A stretch of 64,000 nt of DNA from assembly GCA_029876055.1 (NCBI GenBank), contig CM056877.1:4588001-4652000 (forward strand). The letters are read 5' to 3'. The DNA is from Madurella fahalii (taxonomy: Eukaryota; Ascomycota; Sordariomycetes; Sordariales). The translations under genes and the position numbers were made by a program. Shown here in pieces: positions 1 to 11,039 of the stretch. Under the pieces are notes generated by a model. It saw only the letters and a list, made by a program, of their open reading frames with translations, was not told the origin of the DNA and did not search any database. How positions within the stretch are numbered: position 1 is the first letter of the stretch; each line of letters starts with the position of its first letter.

Positions 1-1
1 A

Positions 2-439
2 AATACGAGATACAAGCTCGCCGCTATCATCGATTGGGAACTTGCTGGCTTCTACCCGCCATCATATCAGCTAAGCCTACAAGATACCTATTTAGGCGGT
101 GGCAACCGGTGTTTTTCGTTTTACTTGCTGCTCAAGGAACGAATGAAGGACATCGCTCCTCCCTCGCCGTCGCAGGTCGTCCTCTTGCGAGCTATGGAGC
201 TTATCTTTGAGTCCCAGCAACGAAGGCTATCGGAGGGCACGAACATCCCGGCCCACATTCGAAAAAGATTCAGAGAGGCCCTGCGGTTATACCGGGACAA
301 GAATCCATACGTTGGCTGGAAATGGGAAACGAAAGGGGGGTTACTCCCTGAGTTTTCGCGGGGCGATGCTCAGAAATTGGAGGATGATGTCGTTGCAGAG
401 ATGATCGGTAGAAGACAAGCAAAAGTTAAGCCAGCTTAG
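2..439 (+). CDS. Aminoglycoside phosphotransferase (APH)-like kinase, 3' end only
   Basis: The frame is open from base 2 with no start in the window, so only the last 145 residues are present. The first visible segment reads KLAAIIDWELAGFYP, the metal-binding I-D-W-E motif of APH/choline-kinase-fold phosphotransferases, where the Asp (DFG equivalent) coordinates Mg-ATP. The rest is the helical C-terminal lobe ending in a basic QAKVKPA tail. In filamentous fungi such proteins usually phosphorylate unknown small molecules and the family is large, so substrate cannot be inferred. The 5' part lies left of the window. No nonsense codon is seen in the visible part, so the gene may be intact. The family call is firm; the substrate is unknown. 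Confidence 0.8.
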   Translation, partial: NTRYKLAAIIDWELAGFYPPSYQLSLQDTYLGGGNRCFSFYLLLKERMKDIAPPSPSQVVLLRAMELIFESQQRRLSEGTNIPAHIRKRFREALRLYRDKNPYVGWKWETKGGLLPEFSRGDAQKLEDDVVAEMIGRRQAKVKPA

Positions 440-518
440 TTTTACCCTGTGAAGCGTTTGCCATATTTGATATTTTTACCAACCTAGATACCTAGCAGTT
501 GAACTCAGGAGCGACAAC

Positions 519-923
519 TGAGTCAGGGAAAACTATCACTCAAGAGCTTGATCCCTCTGATTAGAGGAAGCTACGTACTGTGGTGACGCTCTGAAGGCTG
601 GATCTTGCGGGAGACTATCATTCATTTTGCAGCTTACGTACGGTAGGACCGTCTAGGCTATTAATACTTAAACAGGACAACTCAAAATTCCGCAACTTTT
701 CCGCACTTGTTGCTCGCCGAATTTGGGAGTTATTCCTTCCGCGCAAGAAGATCTCCCTCTGATCCGACAGAGCTCTATTTGCACGTGTTGTTTTGAACCT
801 TGTGTGGGCCGTAGGAACCTACTGTGGATGCCTGGCCTTGCCTGTCCAGTTATTGGCTGTCTTTTCCTTCCCTTGTGTTATGGGTGTGGCGGTGTAGATG
901 TGTGTTTTTGCATCATTTCAATG
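519..923 (+). repeat. Dispersed repeat family, copy 1
   Basis: The first of five related copies of an unclassified repeat. It shares with the others an opening like GAGTTGGGGAAAAC, a central block GAGCTCTATYTGCACRTGTTG and a terminal block GGTGTAGATGTGTGTTT followed by CACCATTTCAAT-like sequence. This copy is among the most diverged: the opening reads gagtcagggaaaac and the end reads catcatttcaatg. Open frames crossing it are accidental. No coding capacity and no clear terminal inverted repeat are visible. Confidence 0.75.
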
Positions 924-1555
924 AGCAGTTCAAAAAAGCACTCCTGTGATGGCCCTGGCCATGAGATATGCAAAGTTATGCACAGGCTCTCCGAGATTGC
1001 AAGTCAGATCCTGGCGCCTCCCATCGGATCCAGGCCAATCGCACCACATTCTTGTTCCGCTTGGCAGGTCTATTTTACCTTCAGGGACGGTTGGGAGTGG
1101 AGCGAGGAGTATCAGAACCACTCTCAACTTAAGTCAACAAGGATCTAAAGGGTCAAAAGGAAAGAGAAAAGGGAAAAGTGACGAAAGCCGTAACGAGGTG
1201 TCGCAGGCATCGTCACGTGTTGGGTTTATGTTGGCTGCTGACCGGGATGACTCGGAGCAGTGCTGGATACGCAATGTGCGTAAATTGACGTATTGGAAAA
1301 CTTCCTCTGAGCTCCTGGGTCTTGAGGCAAAGCTCCTCCTATATAGCTGGGCATCTCTGCGGAACCATCTCAATTCATTGTCTGATTCACTCAAACCCGC
1401 CAAGGTCATTCCATCCGAGGCATCATTGGTCCTCGGTCCGTGTGTTGTTCCATCTCCCGCAACCACCGCTTTTCCGCACGACGCGACCTACCACAACATC
1501 TGTAGGCTCCCTAGTATCGTGACCACCTGTAATCTCGAAACAAGCCCGAATATGA

Positions 1556-2306
1556 TTCGCACATTCTATGGGCTGCGCCCTACGTCACTTGGTCGTCTAC
1601 AGAGGCGTGCCTTTTCTGCTAAGGGGATTTATTCGTCCTTTCCAGCCTCGCTGGTGTACTACAGCCCTCGGCACAAGTCGGGTCTCTTCGACCACAAGGA
1701 GAATGACAGTCGTCCAGATGACCTGTACGACGAAGCTGTCGTTGTGGCAAAAGATGGACTAGTTTATCCAAGCGTGCAGCCTGGTGAGTTATTATTTTAT
1801 TTACTTTTCCCGTACGCGCCCGGGACAGTTCTAAATGTGTCAGATACTAGTTTCCAACGGGGCTGTTATGTTTCCTAATACCTTCATGATGCAAGAGTAT
1901 ATTCGGAGGTACTCTGACGAGTTTTTTGATCGTGTCGAAGGCGGTGAAGAAGTCGAGATGCCCCAAGTATTCACATACCGAAAGGTACGTTAATTAGCTA
2001 CATGTCGTCCATTATACGATACTGACATGGTGCCCAGGAACGAACATTGCAAGTCACCTCATTTTGATCAACGAGCTCCTCTCTCGTTTCTCTCTACAGC
2101 CATCCCACGGCATGGCACTTCAAGGTTCGAGGCCGCGCCGAATAGATGTGAGGAGCAACTCGTTAATTCAAGCCAGATTTGAATCAATCTCTGGACCAGT
2201 TCTTCGGCAAGTACGCTATCAAGGAAACCGTAGAAGATTGGCTTGACGGACATCCCTTTCAGTCTGCAATAGCAGACGAGGCAGATTCCCTCTGGATGGC
2301 CAAGTG
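1556..2306 (+). pseudogene. Unrecognised multi-exon gene, decayed
   Basis: Three coding-looking stretches join across plausible introns. The first runs to about 1782 (…DGLVYPSVQP, donor GTGAGT at 1783); the acceptor at 1849 leads into a stretch with AVMFPNTFMMQEYIRRY and a GTACGT donor near 1985. A third exon, beginning after an acceptor near 2038, holds HPTAWHFKVRGRAE and later FFGKYAIKETVEDWLDG, but is interrupted by several stops (TGA, TAG, TGA, TAA), each a possible C-to-T product. I do not recognise the family. Codon-like composition and intron signals argue for a once-real gene on the + strand; the boundaries are approximate. It could instead be a chance set of open frames. Confidence 0.3.
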
Positions 2307-2310
2307 AGCT

Positions 2311-3960
2311 AGAACGAATGTGGTTCTCTTTGTATGAACACTGTAACGGTTACTTGACAGCTCCAGAGCGGAGAGCCAGCTTCTCTTCTTCAAATAGAAC
2401 AAAGATACTCTCCGGTGCCGGCTATGATCGTTACAGGCAGTACCGGTTGAACCATTATAAATATCCTTCACAGATCTGCACTCCTGCAGCTCTATTATCT
2501 CTGCCAACGGGATAGAAGGAAGTACTACATCGGTGCAAACAATCCACGCAACGATGCGGTTAGGAAGCCTTAGATGCTGATGCGAGGATCGACCATCTTT
2601 TCTGAGGCCGTATCTAAGATTTCAAACCTTATCCACCGGCGTTACAAACGGAGGCAATTCGGTTGCCGTTTTATAGACACCCAACCACTCATCTCTGCTA
2701 TAAACCCGCGCATTGTTCTGCAGGAAGCTCGCTATTTTCGAGTTCAAATCTAGAAAAAGGTCAGTTTTGGCATGTGATCTGTTGTATGCTAGAGTCGTAC
2801 CAGCAAGTGTCATCTCCCTCCCTGGGTGGAGGGAATAGTGATCCGAGCGTTCGTGCACAAGTATCAAGTCCTCCGGTAGGTGGGTTCCTGAGTAATTGGT
2901 AGTGGTTGCTCCTCTGCTCTTTGTTGTTTCAGAGGAGTATGATTACCTGCCGGGACGGAGTATATGACCACGTCTGGACCCCTGAATAAGCGGGAGACGA
3001 GGTGTTGTTGATATGGTGAGTTTGGTCGCAGCGAGGCACCGTTTGGGCCTGATCTTGATCAATCATCCACGGTCGGTCGCCTAGCAGAAGGTTCGCTTAC
3101 TTTCATAGGTGGACGGCTGTAGTGCTTTTGGCTTGACGCAACCCTCTTTGGCGATGATGTCGAAGACATGACGTTTGGAGGACCACTCTCGAAGCTTAAT
3201 CCGGTAGCCATTGTTCACACGAAATAGTTCCTTGGGGATTGATCTGAAAACTGCGATCAAATTGGACGATATCGCGACGGGGTGAAGGATCGAGCCTGGA
3301 AGCGGAGCAGGAGGGATTTGGTTGCACTCGTCCGGACTGGTTCTGGCCTCTGTCCGTTCCTTTCTGGGACCTTTATGTCGTAATTTGTTAAATTCTGCTG
3401 CGTCACCGTTGCCGCCGTCATCGCCTCCCGTTCGCGTCGGTGAAGGTGCTGAAGAGAAAAATAGCGACGCGTCGCGTCACGTCTGCCCCGCCATCCCTTT
3501 GTGTTTATCGATTTTCTTTTTCTGCCTCCTAGGGGGAACTCAGCTGCCCAGCTGCCCCATTCTCCCGCTTGGTCACTTGGGGCAGTCAATTTCTACCATT
3601 TGACCCCCTTAGGGCAATTCTGCGATACCTATTTCCGCCACCACAAGCTTACAAAACAAGGCCCGAACCAGAAACAAGCCCCATCCACCACCCGCCAGAA
3701 CCCAAGACCCCCTTAAGGGACGGCGAGGTCGAGGCGGCTAGCACAGCAGCGCCAATGATGATAAATCTGTTTAGATTCCCTGGCTTAGTTGATAGCAACG
3801 AGAGCAACTTTTCTGGCTTTGTGGCCTGGAGCTGTCAACGGTTTAAAGCTGCGGAGAGCCCGACTGGACAGAAACAGAACAGGAGTGCAAGGTAGGAGGC
3901 ATATATGGCTAAGCAAGGCAGTGGCCGCGACGAGATTGAAGTACGCCCGGGGCTAAGGTT
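2311..3960. other. Gene-poor stretch
   Basis: Short overlapping open frames occur on both strands, for example 2622-2867 minus and 3257-3895, but none shows a recognisable motif, signal peptide or splice pattern. Nothing supportable is seen apart from the retroelement scrap that begins at 3961. Confidence 0.4.
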
Positions 3961-4140
3961 TATAGCACTAGTAGCAATGGAGGTGACAGTGGCGTAGTGC
4001 TAGTTAGAGGAGGTTACTATGATAGTAGAGCCCTCCCAATCTTGATATAAGATACCGGGGCTTCTATTGTAGCTAGTTCAGAGCAGAGGAGGCTGGGGAT
4101 AGCTTGGTAGGGCTTAGTACCTCCGAGCATCCACAGATCT
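3961..4140 (+). mobile_element. Retrotransposon aspartic-protease scrap, RIP-mutated
   Basis: In one frame the translation contains LPILI, a stop, then DTGASIVASSEQRRLGI, the D-T-G-A active-site region of a retropepsin as found in gag-pol of LTR retrotransposons. The stop before DTGA is TAA, and a second stop after GIAW is TAG; both are explained by C to T in CAA and CAG. About 60 codons can be read. No LTR, reverse transcriptase or integrase is recognisable nearby, so this is an isolated fragment. Gypsy versus Copia cannot be decided from this piece. Confidence 0.65.
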
Positions 4141-4367
4141 AGCCCAGCCAGTATATCACGGATATGCTAACATGATTGGAAAATTAAATGGTCAAATCGA
4201 TCAAAACGAGCCAGCTATAGAGTCCCGGCACCACTGCACATACCCAACATCCACTTCACATCAAACATCATCGAAGCCCCTGAACCGAATTCGCCTATAC
4301 TAACCTCCACCACCTTCTAATCCTCACCACACCTCGTCCAAAACTCACACCCAGCCCACTACACAGC

Positions 4368-4884
4368 TCAGCAAAAACCACACGTGTCCATAATTTTGTC
4401 CAATACGGGGATGCATCCAACGCAATAGTCGCACAGCTAAGGTATGCAAGGCACCCATCATCAGTCCCAGCCTCATCACCTCGTCCACCAAGAACGAAAA
4501 GAAGGTGCAAACGCAAGGGAAGAAGCACTTACGTCTTTGCGTCTAGTGCACGTCAAGAACCTCTGGCAGTCACCTTCCTCGTATGCATCGAGGCAGGGAC
4601 CTGCTCCGATACTTTGGATGCACATTTTGAGGTTGCATGTGGTGGAGGCTGGGATACATTTATCGACTATGTCAGTAGAGGGTTTCTAAGTTCGGAAGCT
4701 ATGTCCGGGTTCAGAGTGGTTAGGAACAGAGATACGGTAGAGACGGCTCACGCTCGGCGTTCAAGTTGTCGAATGGCTCGCGGGGATCTATGTTGCGGGC
4801 CGGGTGCGGGGGCCCGTCGCTCGGGGTGGCTAGGACTGGGGCAAGGAGGATGAGGGTGGTAGAAAAGGCGGAGATGAGCTTCAT
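4368..4884 (-). CDS. Small secreted cysteine-rich protein, 111 aa, three exons
   Basis: Spliced by hand: exon 1 4884-4752, exon 2 4666-4533, exon 3 4436-4368. Introns have donors GTGAGC and GTAAGT and TAG acceptors; the phase is kept throughout (133+134+69 nt). The protein starts MKLISAFSTTLILLAPVLA, a clear signal peptide with cleavage after ALA, then a short Pro/Arg/Asp-rich segment and a domain with about 11 cysteines spaced C-x6-C-x4-C-x8-C-x8-C-x5-C-x6-C-x2-C-x2-C-x10-C-x2-C, ending in C-G-F-C and TGA. Size, secretion and cysteine density are those of fungal small secreted proteins (effector-, hydrophobin- or antimicrobial-like classes), but the pattern is not one I can name. A TATAATA-like box lies about 155 nt upstream at 5039-5045. 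It survives intact inside an otherwise decayed region. No single exon is long enough to stand out as an open frame. Confidence 0.75.
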
Positions 4885-6010
4885 CTTCTTTTTCCTTTGC
4901 TTTTTCTTCTGTACCCGGGCTTGGGGATACTGATTGTCTGAGAGCTGGGAATTGCTATGGGTGGGCAGGACTTGAGGGTTTCTAAACTGATAATTGTCTG
5001 GGCATTGGGCATGAGAACAAAGGGCGACGGATGGCTCTTATTATATCTTATGCGGGAACATTGAGTCCGGGAGAGCCCCGCACTGCATATGCACATCTCG
5101 GACGCTTCACCGAAACTCGAAGTTGGGATCGAGTCCACTAGGACTTGAGTTACTGCAGTAGTGCGGCGTTGACTTAACATTGTAGCATCTACCCAGATTG
5201 ATCGCAGCTGATGGTGTGGTAGGATGGAGGTATATGTCGTCGTATTCCAAAGCCGTCAATAAGCCAGTACTATAACTTGGACTTTTTCGATGCTTGTCCA
5301 GGGAGAGCACCTAACATCTCGCGGCCGCAACGTGAGGATGTTTCGGTATGTGACTCATCGGAGAAAGTTCATGGTTCGGCAATATCAACCACACGGCTTA
5401 GATCGTTACTTGCATGCAACGTAGACGACAGCCTTTCCTGAGACGAGATATTGACCGTAATGAATCGTGCATACTTCACTATATGGTCGGAGGGACGCCA
5501 CCTGTGAATGTTAACTTACTACGGCCGACTTGGACTTCTCAATCGGGAATGCAGCCCGGATGCTGCTACGTTGGAGCCGTACCCAGACTCGGGATTGCTG
5601 TTCGTGCTTATAGGTACCTATGATTCGACCTGCTAACCGAATGGTTGGTTACACTGCAGACCCTCAAACGCGTGCACTTTATTGTAGCAGAAGCTGAAAA
5701 CCTCGGCTCACGGGAATACACACTCGCCCATCTACAAAGCTGGGACCTTCCCTCGAATAGGCTTCTGAGCAACCTAGACAAACCTTTATCCCGAGATTGA
5801 ATATATCGCGAACTGGCACTGAAACACGAGAGCCAAGATGTTTAAGGTAACTGTGATGCCTTCTCAAACCTTTGGTTACCCCTTCTTCTCCTCATGGCCC
5901 TTGTTCAGAGTTGAGAAAATCGGACAGTTAACATGCACACGCAAGCCGGCGGTAAGGTATGTTATACATAACGTCTTGAAGCGACAAACGGCATATGCGT
6001 ACCTTAATAA
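4885..6010. other. Intergenic stretch upstream of the secreted-protein gene
   Basis: Contains the presumed minus-strand promoter (AT-rich TATAATA at 5039-5045). Short open frames such as 4881-5180 and 5107-5310 minus have no recognisable features. Nothing else is supportable. Confidence 0.4.
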
Positions 6011-6496
6011 TCAGAAGCCAAATGCTAGCCCAATGAACCATAACCCGATATGCAGGAAGGTCGTATTAGCAACCAGCCCAGCACCTTCCGCCCAAGGCTC
6101 AGTACCGTTCCCGGCCGAGTTAAACCCCTTCTTATCCTCACGAGTATACCCGCCGGTTCTCGAGATAATCTGGCGGAGTCTTACGTATCGATATCCGTAC
6201 TTGTCTGCTTTGTAGTCAACGCTTTCTCCCAATTTCAAGTCGTTCTTAAGGAATCGTCCGCCTTGTAGCCGTGGCAGATCGACTGTCCTTCATATAGCAA
6301 CTTCACCTACTGGGAATTTGGACCCTACATCCACGACATCATGTTCCGTTTCAGATACTACCACCTCGATAGGTCCGGGGTACATACGATTGGAAAGTGC
6401 GGATCGTGATGGCTTCCCAATGCTACACACTGCAATGGGCTGCTTGGAGCAGGGACGCTCAGTTAATTGTTCCCTGTTTTTGTTTGTCGGAAACAT
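6011..6496 (-). pseudogene. Unrecognised protein fragment split by one TGA
   Basis: The open frames 6496-6290 and 6238-6011 are in the same phase and separated by a TGA at 6290-6292 that could derive from CGA. The translation on either side looks like real protein: VVVSETEHDVVDVGSKFPVGEVAI before the stop and YKADKYGYRYVRLRQIISRTGG after it. The last 16 or so residues are hydrophobic. I do not recognise a family, and no exon joins could be placed with certainty. A relic of a secreted or membrane protein is possible. Confidence 0.25.
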
Positions 6497-6499
6497 GCT

Positions 6500-7599
6500 T
6501 GTTTTATCACCCTAATATCGACGACTAGGTACGCGTTCTCATGGCCACATGATCCTTCGTCTTCTTTGATCAGTCCAGATCAGCCTCGGCTCAGCTTCTA
6601 ATAGATGCTCAACACACAGTACAGCCTTGCTAAAGCAGAAGGGGCAGTTTTTACCGAAGAGCCCAAAAATGGTCCCCTTGTAAGCAGGGGCCTAGAACTG
6701 TGACATTTGAATCGGTAATAGCTACCGTCTAAAATTTGATAGACAGTCTGTCCCTCCTTCCGCTTGGGAATGCTTACATTCATTATTGGTCATGATACTG
6801 GCGACGAGAGATGCATGTTCGTAAGATACCTTTACTAGTGAACATCATTGGGGGACGAAGGGCGCGATCGTCGTATGTCGAAACGCTTAATGCTCGTCAG
6901 ATGACTGCATTTAGGAGACATCCTAGTGCTAGGGCCTGAAGGATTTCTGGGGATGCTTTCTGCATTCATTTTCCGCATACCATTCCCCTGTTGCCTCTCA
7001 GGCTCGAAGGGTCTACTGGTAGTCTCTGCTACTATACAAGCTCTTACAAATGGTCTCCTCTACCGCCTTCCCATCTTTCAAACGTCTCCCCTCATCTCTT
7101 TCAATTCCACACACTATGTCAGCAACCCCGACACTTTTACGATATGGTCTCCCAGCTAAGAAAGCTGTCTAACATATACGACCACAAGATCTTCATATTT
7201 GCAGTGATATGGTTCCCTCCTTTTTTCTCTTGTGAACTACTCATGATATTCTTGAAGTGGTGAAACAAGTCAAAGCGCTAGTATGTTCTCAAGCTAAGGT
7301 AGGGTGGTTATGGCTTCGCACAGGCGGCCTAGCTCTGACTATAAAAGGAAAACACTGCCGCCAGTCCCTGAATTTGTCACAAATCTGTTACAGGGTTTGT
7401 CCACGGCTGACAGCACAAAGAACTATAAGAATATGGCTTTCTGGTGGAGCCACGAAGCCAGAGGATAGAGCAATACAGACACTTCTTCGCCTTTCAACGA
7501 GACGGATCCTCAAGATTCTGGCCTGGATCTCGTGTGTGCAACAATGTTGGTGGTGCACATATGTCCGGTATTATTGATATACCCAAGTGAACTACTCCT
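6500..7599. other. Gene-poor stretch
   Basis: Several frames under 110 codons on both strands (for example 6926-7159 and 7257-7577 plus) without motifs or convincing splice sites. Nothing supportable seen. Confidence 0.4.
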
Positions 7600-9659
7600 C
7601 TATCCAAAATGAGGCAGGTAGCTGGCCCACGCTGGTGTCTCAAAGACTGATTCGGGCAGGCGGGCGACGCTGATAAAACACTCCACAACCAAGTAGACCC
7701 GTGCCAAGACGTAAAGAACCGTGGATGCAACGAAAAGGGGTATGGTAATCATCAAACTGTTCATGTACAAGCGGCAGAGAATGGCGCCCGCAAAAAACCA
7801 CACAAGCCAGCGCAATGCTGACCAAGCACCGTTAACATATTCCCTTAGCCAGCGCGGCCCGCAGGTCAGCAGGGTTGGTCTTCTAGAGGCATCGAAGGCT
7901 TTCTGGGAGCACCCAAATAACCCGGGGATGACACCGTACACAATGATCGAAATACCGGAAATGCGCCAAATAACGGTTTCGACGTACGTCCGAACAGGCG
8001 GGCTCCAGGCTAGTAGGTGCAGACCGCTGTACGCCAGCCCGGCAACGAACAAACTCAGGTACACCGCCTCTGCTTCTGGTTCCAAATGGTAGGAGCCTGT
8101 CATTGGCAAGTTGTTGGCCCGATCACGTATCTACGAGTGGAACCAGTCGGACTCTTGGAGTCTCTCCTCTGGGGATCGGTTGTCGGGGTATCGAACAAGC
8201 ATTGGGTACTTTGTGTAGCACTCCTTGGCCATGCGGAGGCGCAAAATGTCGGCAGCAGATAGCTCCATAAACTCGCGTTGCAGTCCTAGAATCCCGTTGT
8301 TCTCCTGTATGCACACGCACGTGTTGCGACGGAAACCAAAACCGAACAAACTCTGTCCCATATAAAGCTTGAATGTTGCGTCGGCGAATTCCTCAGAGGG
8401 CGGGTCAGCCTCAAAAAGTAGAGAGGCTCGGATCGGATCGCCCTTGTAGCGGGCCAGAAAACCCGAGATTCCATGGCCATGCCCGTACTGTTTCCCTCTC
8501 CGGGGGAAGTGATTCTGGCGCTGGCGTTCCTTGTACGCAAATGCGTGGTGGGAAAGCCTTCGCCGCGTCCACTTCTTCCCGTCAGTAGCCGGCAGCTCGC
8601 TCCCCAGTCCTGACCGCATCAACATGCCGGCACACACAATGCCTGCGTCTCGGCCATCAATCAGAGTGGGTTCCTCAATATCCAGTGGTTTTTTCCACCA
8701 CAAGAAGTAGGCGATGAGCGCGCAGATGGCGTGGGCCAACGTGTTAAGTTCCAAGAGACTAATTGCCATGCCCAGGGCGATGCGGGAGATGCATTGCGCG
8801 GCGAACCAAGAGGCCTGGAGTGTGACTATGGTCTTGGCTAGCTGGTTCGCCTTGCTCTTATCGTTAATCTGGCCCAGTGAAATGTCAGGCAATAGGTGTG
8901 GTGCGACCCGAACGAGTTCGAGAATGCCCGAACTTGTCAGCGTGACGCGCTTGCGCCTGCCGGGGAGGAAATCACGGCCGTCGCCGATCAGGTCGGAATC
9001 GAAAGCAGATCCTCCTAGATATATATTAGTCAAACCTTCCCCTAGTCGGCAGTGGGCGGGCGGAAAAAACATACCCATAATGGCATAGTAGCTGTGCGTC
9101 ATAGTCCATTCATTGCTTCGTTTTGTCGTGACGGTCGAGCTTGGCTGTATGTTCGGATCAGATTCATCTCCTTTGTTCCTCCTGGACTTTCTTGACGCAA
9201 CGGAGCCTCCTGAAGGCTCAAAAGAGGAGTCAGTTCCCAGTAGTGTATTGTTCTCGTCCCTTGCGCCCATCTCGACGTCCTCATTCTTCACACCCCCGAC
9301 CATCCGCCATAACCGCCAAATTGACCTTCCAGTCCTGGGGCACGGCGGGTCCTCCCCAGTACCTGCTTGATTTTGTCGTGGAGGTCCTTGGCTTGGCGTC
9401 GTTGCTCAAATGCTGTCCAAGCGACGATCTCGGGGGCGAACAAGCCCAAGAGCAGCCACCACAATTTACGTCCCGTCTGGTAAGACGGGAGATACTTGTA
9501 GTTGTGACCATGGTGCTCGGGGATGTTGAGGTGAACAGCGGTCCAGACACACAAAAACATCGTGAGGATGCATGATGAGAGTAGCCCGTATGTGCCGCGG
9601 CCCAAAGGCTCCGGCTGCCATACTGTGTGATTTCGGGCTGTGCCGAACTCGATGCCCAT
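7600..9659 (-). pseudogene. Fungal multi-spanning membrane protein with one in-frame TAG
   Basis: Exons: 9659-9363 (start MGIEFG), about 9285-9075, 9014-7600. The intron at 9074-9015 has GTATGT donor, TGACTAAT branch and CTAG acceptor, and restores HSYYAIMGGSAFDSDL; the first intron (donor GTACTG) is less certain. The protein carries the conserved features of an uncharacterised fungal integral-membrane family: TAVHLNIPEH near the N-terminus, several hydrophobic spans, DISLGQINDKSKA, then LELNTLAHA, FLWWKKPLDIEEPTLI and a C-terminal run of membrane segments ending ASYLPHFG. The frame is interrupted once by TAG at 8131-8133 between DWFHS and IRDRANN; translation continues in the same frame for a further 177 codons in good family style. 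CAG to TAG fits one C-to-T change. An intron from GTAGAT to ACAG around the stop would be 38 nt and breaks the phase, so I treat the stop as real. Function unknown. Confidence 0.75.
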
Positions 9660-9677
9660 GGTTATGTGTAAATGCAA

Positions 9678-10570
9678 CGAACTCAGATGAAGTCGGGATT
9701 GCTACGACGTCGTGTTGAACCGTGTCATGTCCAAGATTCTGAAGTGAAATAGGTAAGCTCTATCGCTTTTGACGGATGCCCAAACCCTGCCTAATGAGCC
9801 CAACCTGTGCGGTTGAGGGGCAAAGAGGTCCTATCAGCGCTTAGACTCGACACTTTGTGTTCACTCACAGTGGCCTACCAGGGCCAGAGATGTAAGCCAC
9901 GGTGTTGGACGTGCTACCGTTGCCAAGTCTTAGAGTAGATGGTCTGCTCCAATCAGGCTCGTGAGAAGTGCAGTTCAGCCACTGAAATATTGTTAGCGCG
10001 AGACCTCGATGGGGTCGCTTGGGGGGTGTGCTGGAAAGTCTCAGGCTAACAATGTCTCGAAGGTTGCACTGTATTGACTTTGTTCCTGTGAATGAGTCCC
10101 TTGCGAAAATGCGGCGGTATACTACGCATATACCCCTCCTCGGATGGCTGTATCACGCTTGGCTCCTTGATAAAGTCAGGGCAGTCCGAGACCGGGCGGC
10201 GAGCAAAGTAAGCGATGGAAAGGGTACGGGGCTGGAAGCAAGTAGATTGCTATGCTATACATACCCACCCTTTCTAGTCAGCGTTGGGCTCGAAGAAGGC
10301 GATATATAAGGCGGCGGTTACCTAGCTAAATAAAAATTATGAACTGTCTCCTGTCTCTCCTATTTCTGTCTGTATGTTTATTTCTGTGGTCTATGTAGTA
10401 TCTCGGAATCGATTTCTGACGGATATAGGTAGATGAGACGTTATAGGAGTAGAGGTTGCGCAGGACACAAACGAGGGCAGCCGCTTCTACTACAACCACT
10501 ATCGGCCATTCCGGTTCAGGGTGCTTGAACAAGACCCCAGCGGTATGTACACCGGACTCCTGTTCTTATC
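9678..10570. other. Intergenic stretch
   Basis: Promoter side of the minus-strand membrane-protein gene. The open frame 10019-10309 plus has no recognisable domain. Nothing else supportable. Confidence 0.35.
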
Positions 10571-10579
10571 AGGCAAAAC

Positions 10580-11019
10580 CAACTGTATCACGCAGACTTC
10601 TTCTCGCGGCAACTCGCCCGAGAGTCGGCTTGGAATGAAGAAAATTGGGAGGCCGGCTTCATCATGCCTTGGCTCTTGGTCTTTGTAGCGGTTCTCGACG
10701 ACGACACAGAGAAGATCATTGGGTCTGTTCCGACGCTAGGCCCGTTTCCCACCACCGGAGATGGAGAGCAATATCTCCCAAGCCTGAGGAGAGGATAATG
10801 AAGCAGAGGTTGACCATCCACAAGCTACACACGGACAAAGAGTATCGCAGACAGGGAGTTGCCTCGGCTTTGGTGGAGGCCGCGTATCAGATGGCAAGTG
10901 TTGACGAGTCCGCGAAAGCTTTCTATAGGAAGCTGGGGTTCACTGTGACGGAGACTACTGGAAAGGGCTGGCTACTTACACGGTCGTTTCGTGCGGCCCC
11001 CCTTAACCCTTGTTACTGA
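10580..11019 (+). pseudogene. GNAT N-acetyltransferase remnant
   Basis: An upstream frame (about 10580-10799) reads FFSRQLARESAWNEENW… and then an acidic beta-strand segment VLDDDTEKIIGSVPTLG, ending in TAA/TGA. A second frame continues with LHTDKEYRRQGVASALVEAAY, the acetyl-CoA pyrophosphate-binding loop (R-R-Q-G-V-A) of GNAT enzymes, and then FYRKLGFTV, the usual C-terminal GNAT segment. The two halves are out of frame, and the spacing between motif A and FYRKLGF is too short for a normal domain, so a frameshift plus an internal deletion is likely. Substrate unknown. An intact GNAT of a different type lies at 27.5 kb. Confidence 0.55.
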
Positions 11020-11039
11020 AATGAAGGGGTTTCCGTACT

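Noticed and set aside
946..1878. 310-codon plus-strand open frame
   Set aside because: The first half overlaps repeat-flanking sequence, with no domain; only the last part coincides with the coding-looking relic reported at 1556-2306.
8094..8133. Intron GTAGAT…GACAG that would remove the TAG in the membrane-protein gene
   Set aside because: Only 38 nt long and it changes the reading phase, while the downstream frame is already in phase with the upstream one.
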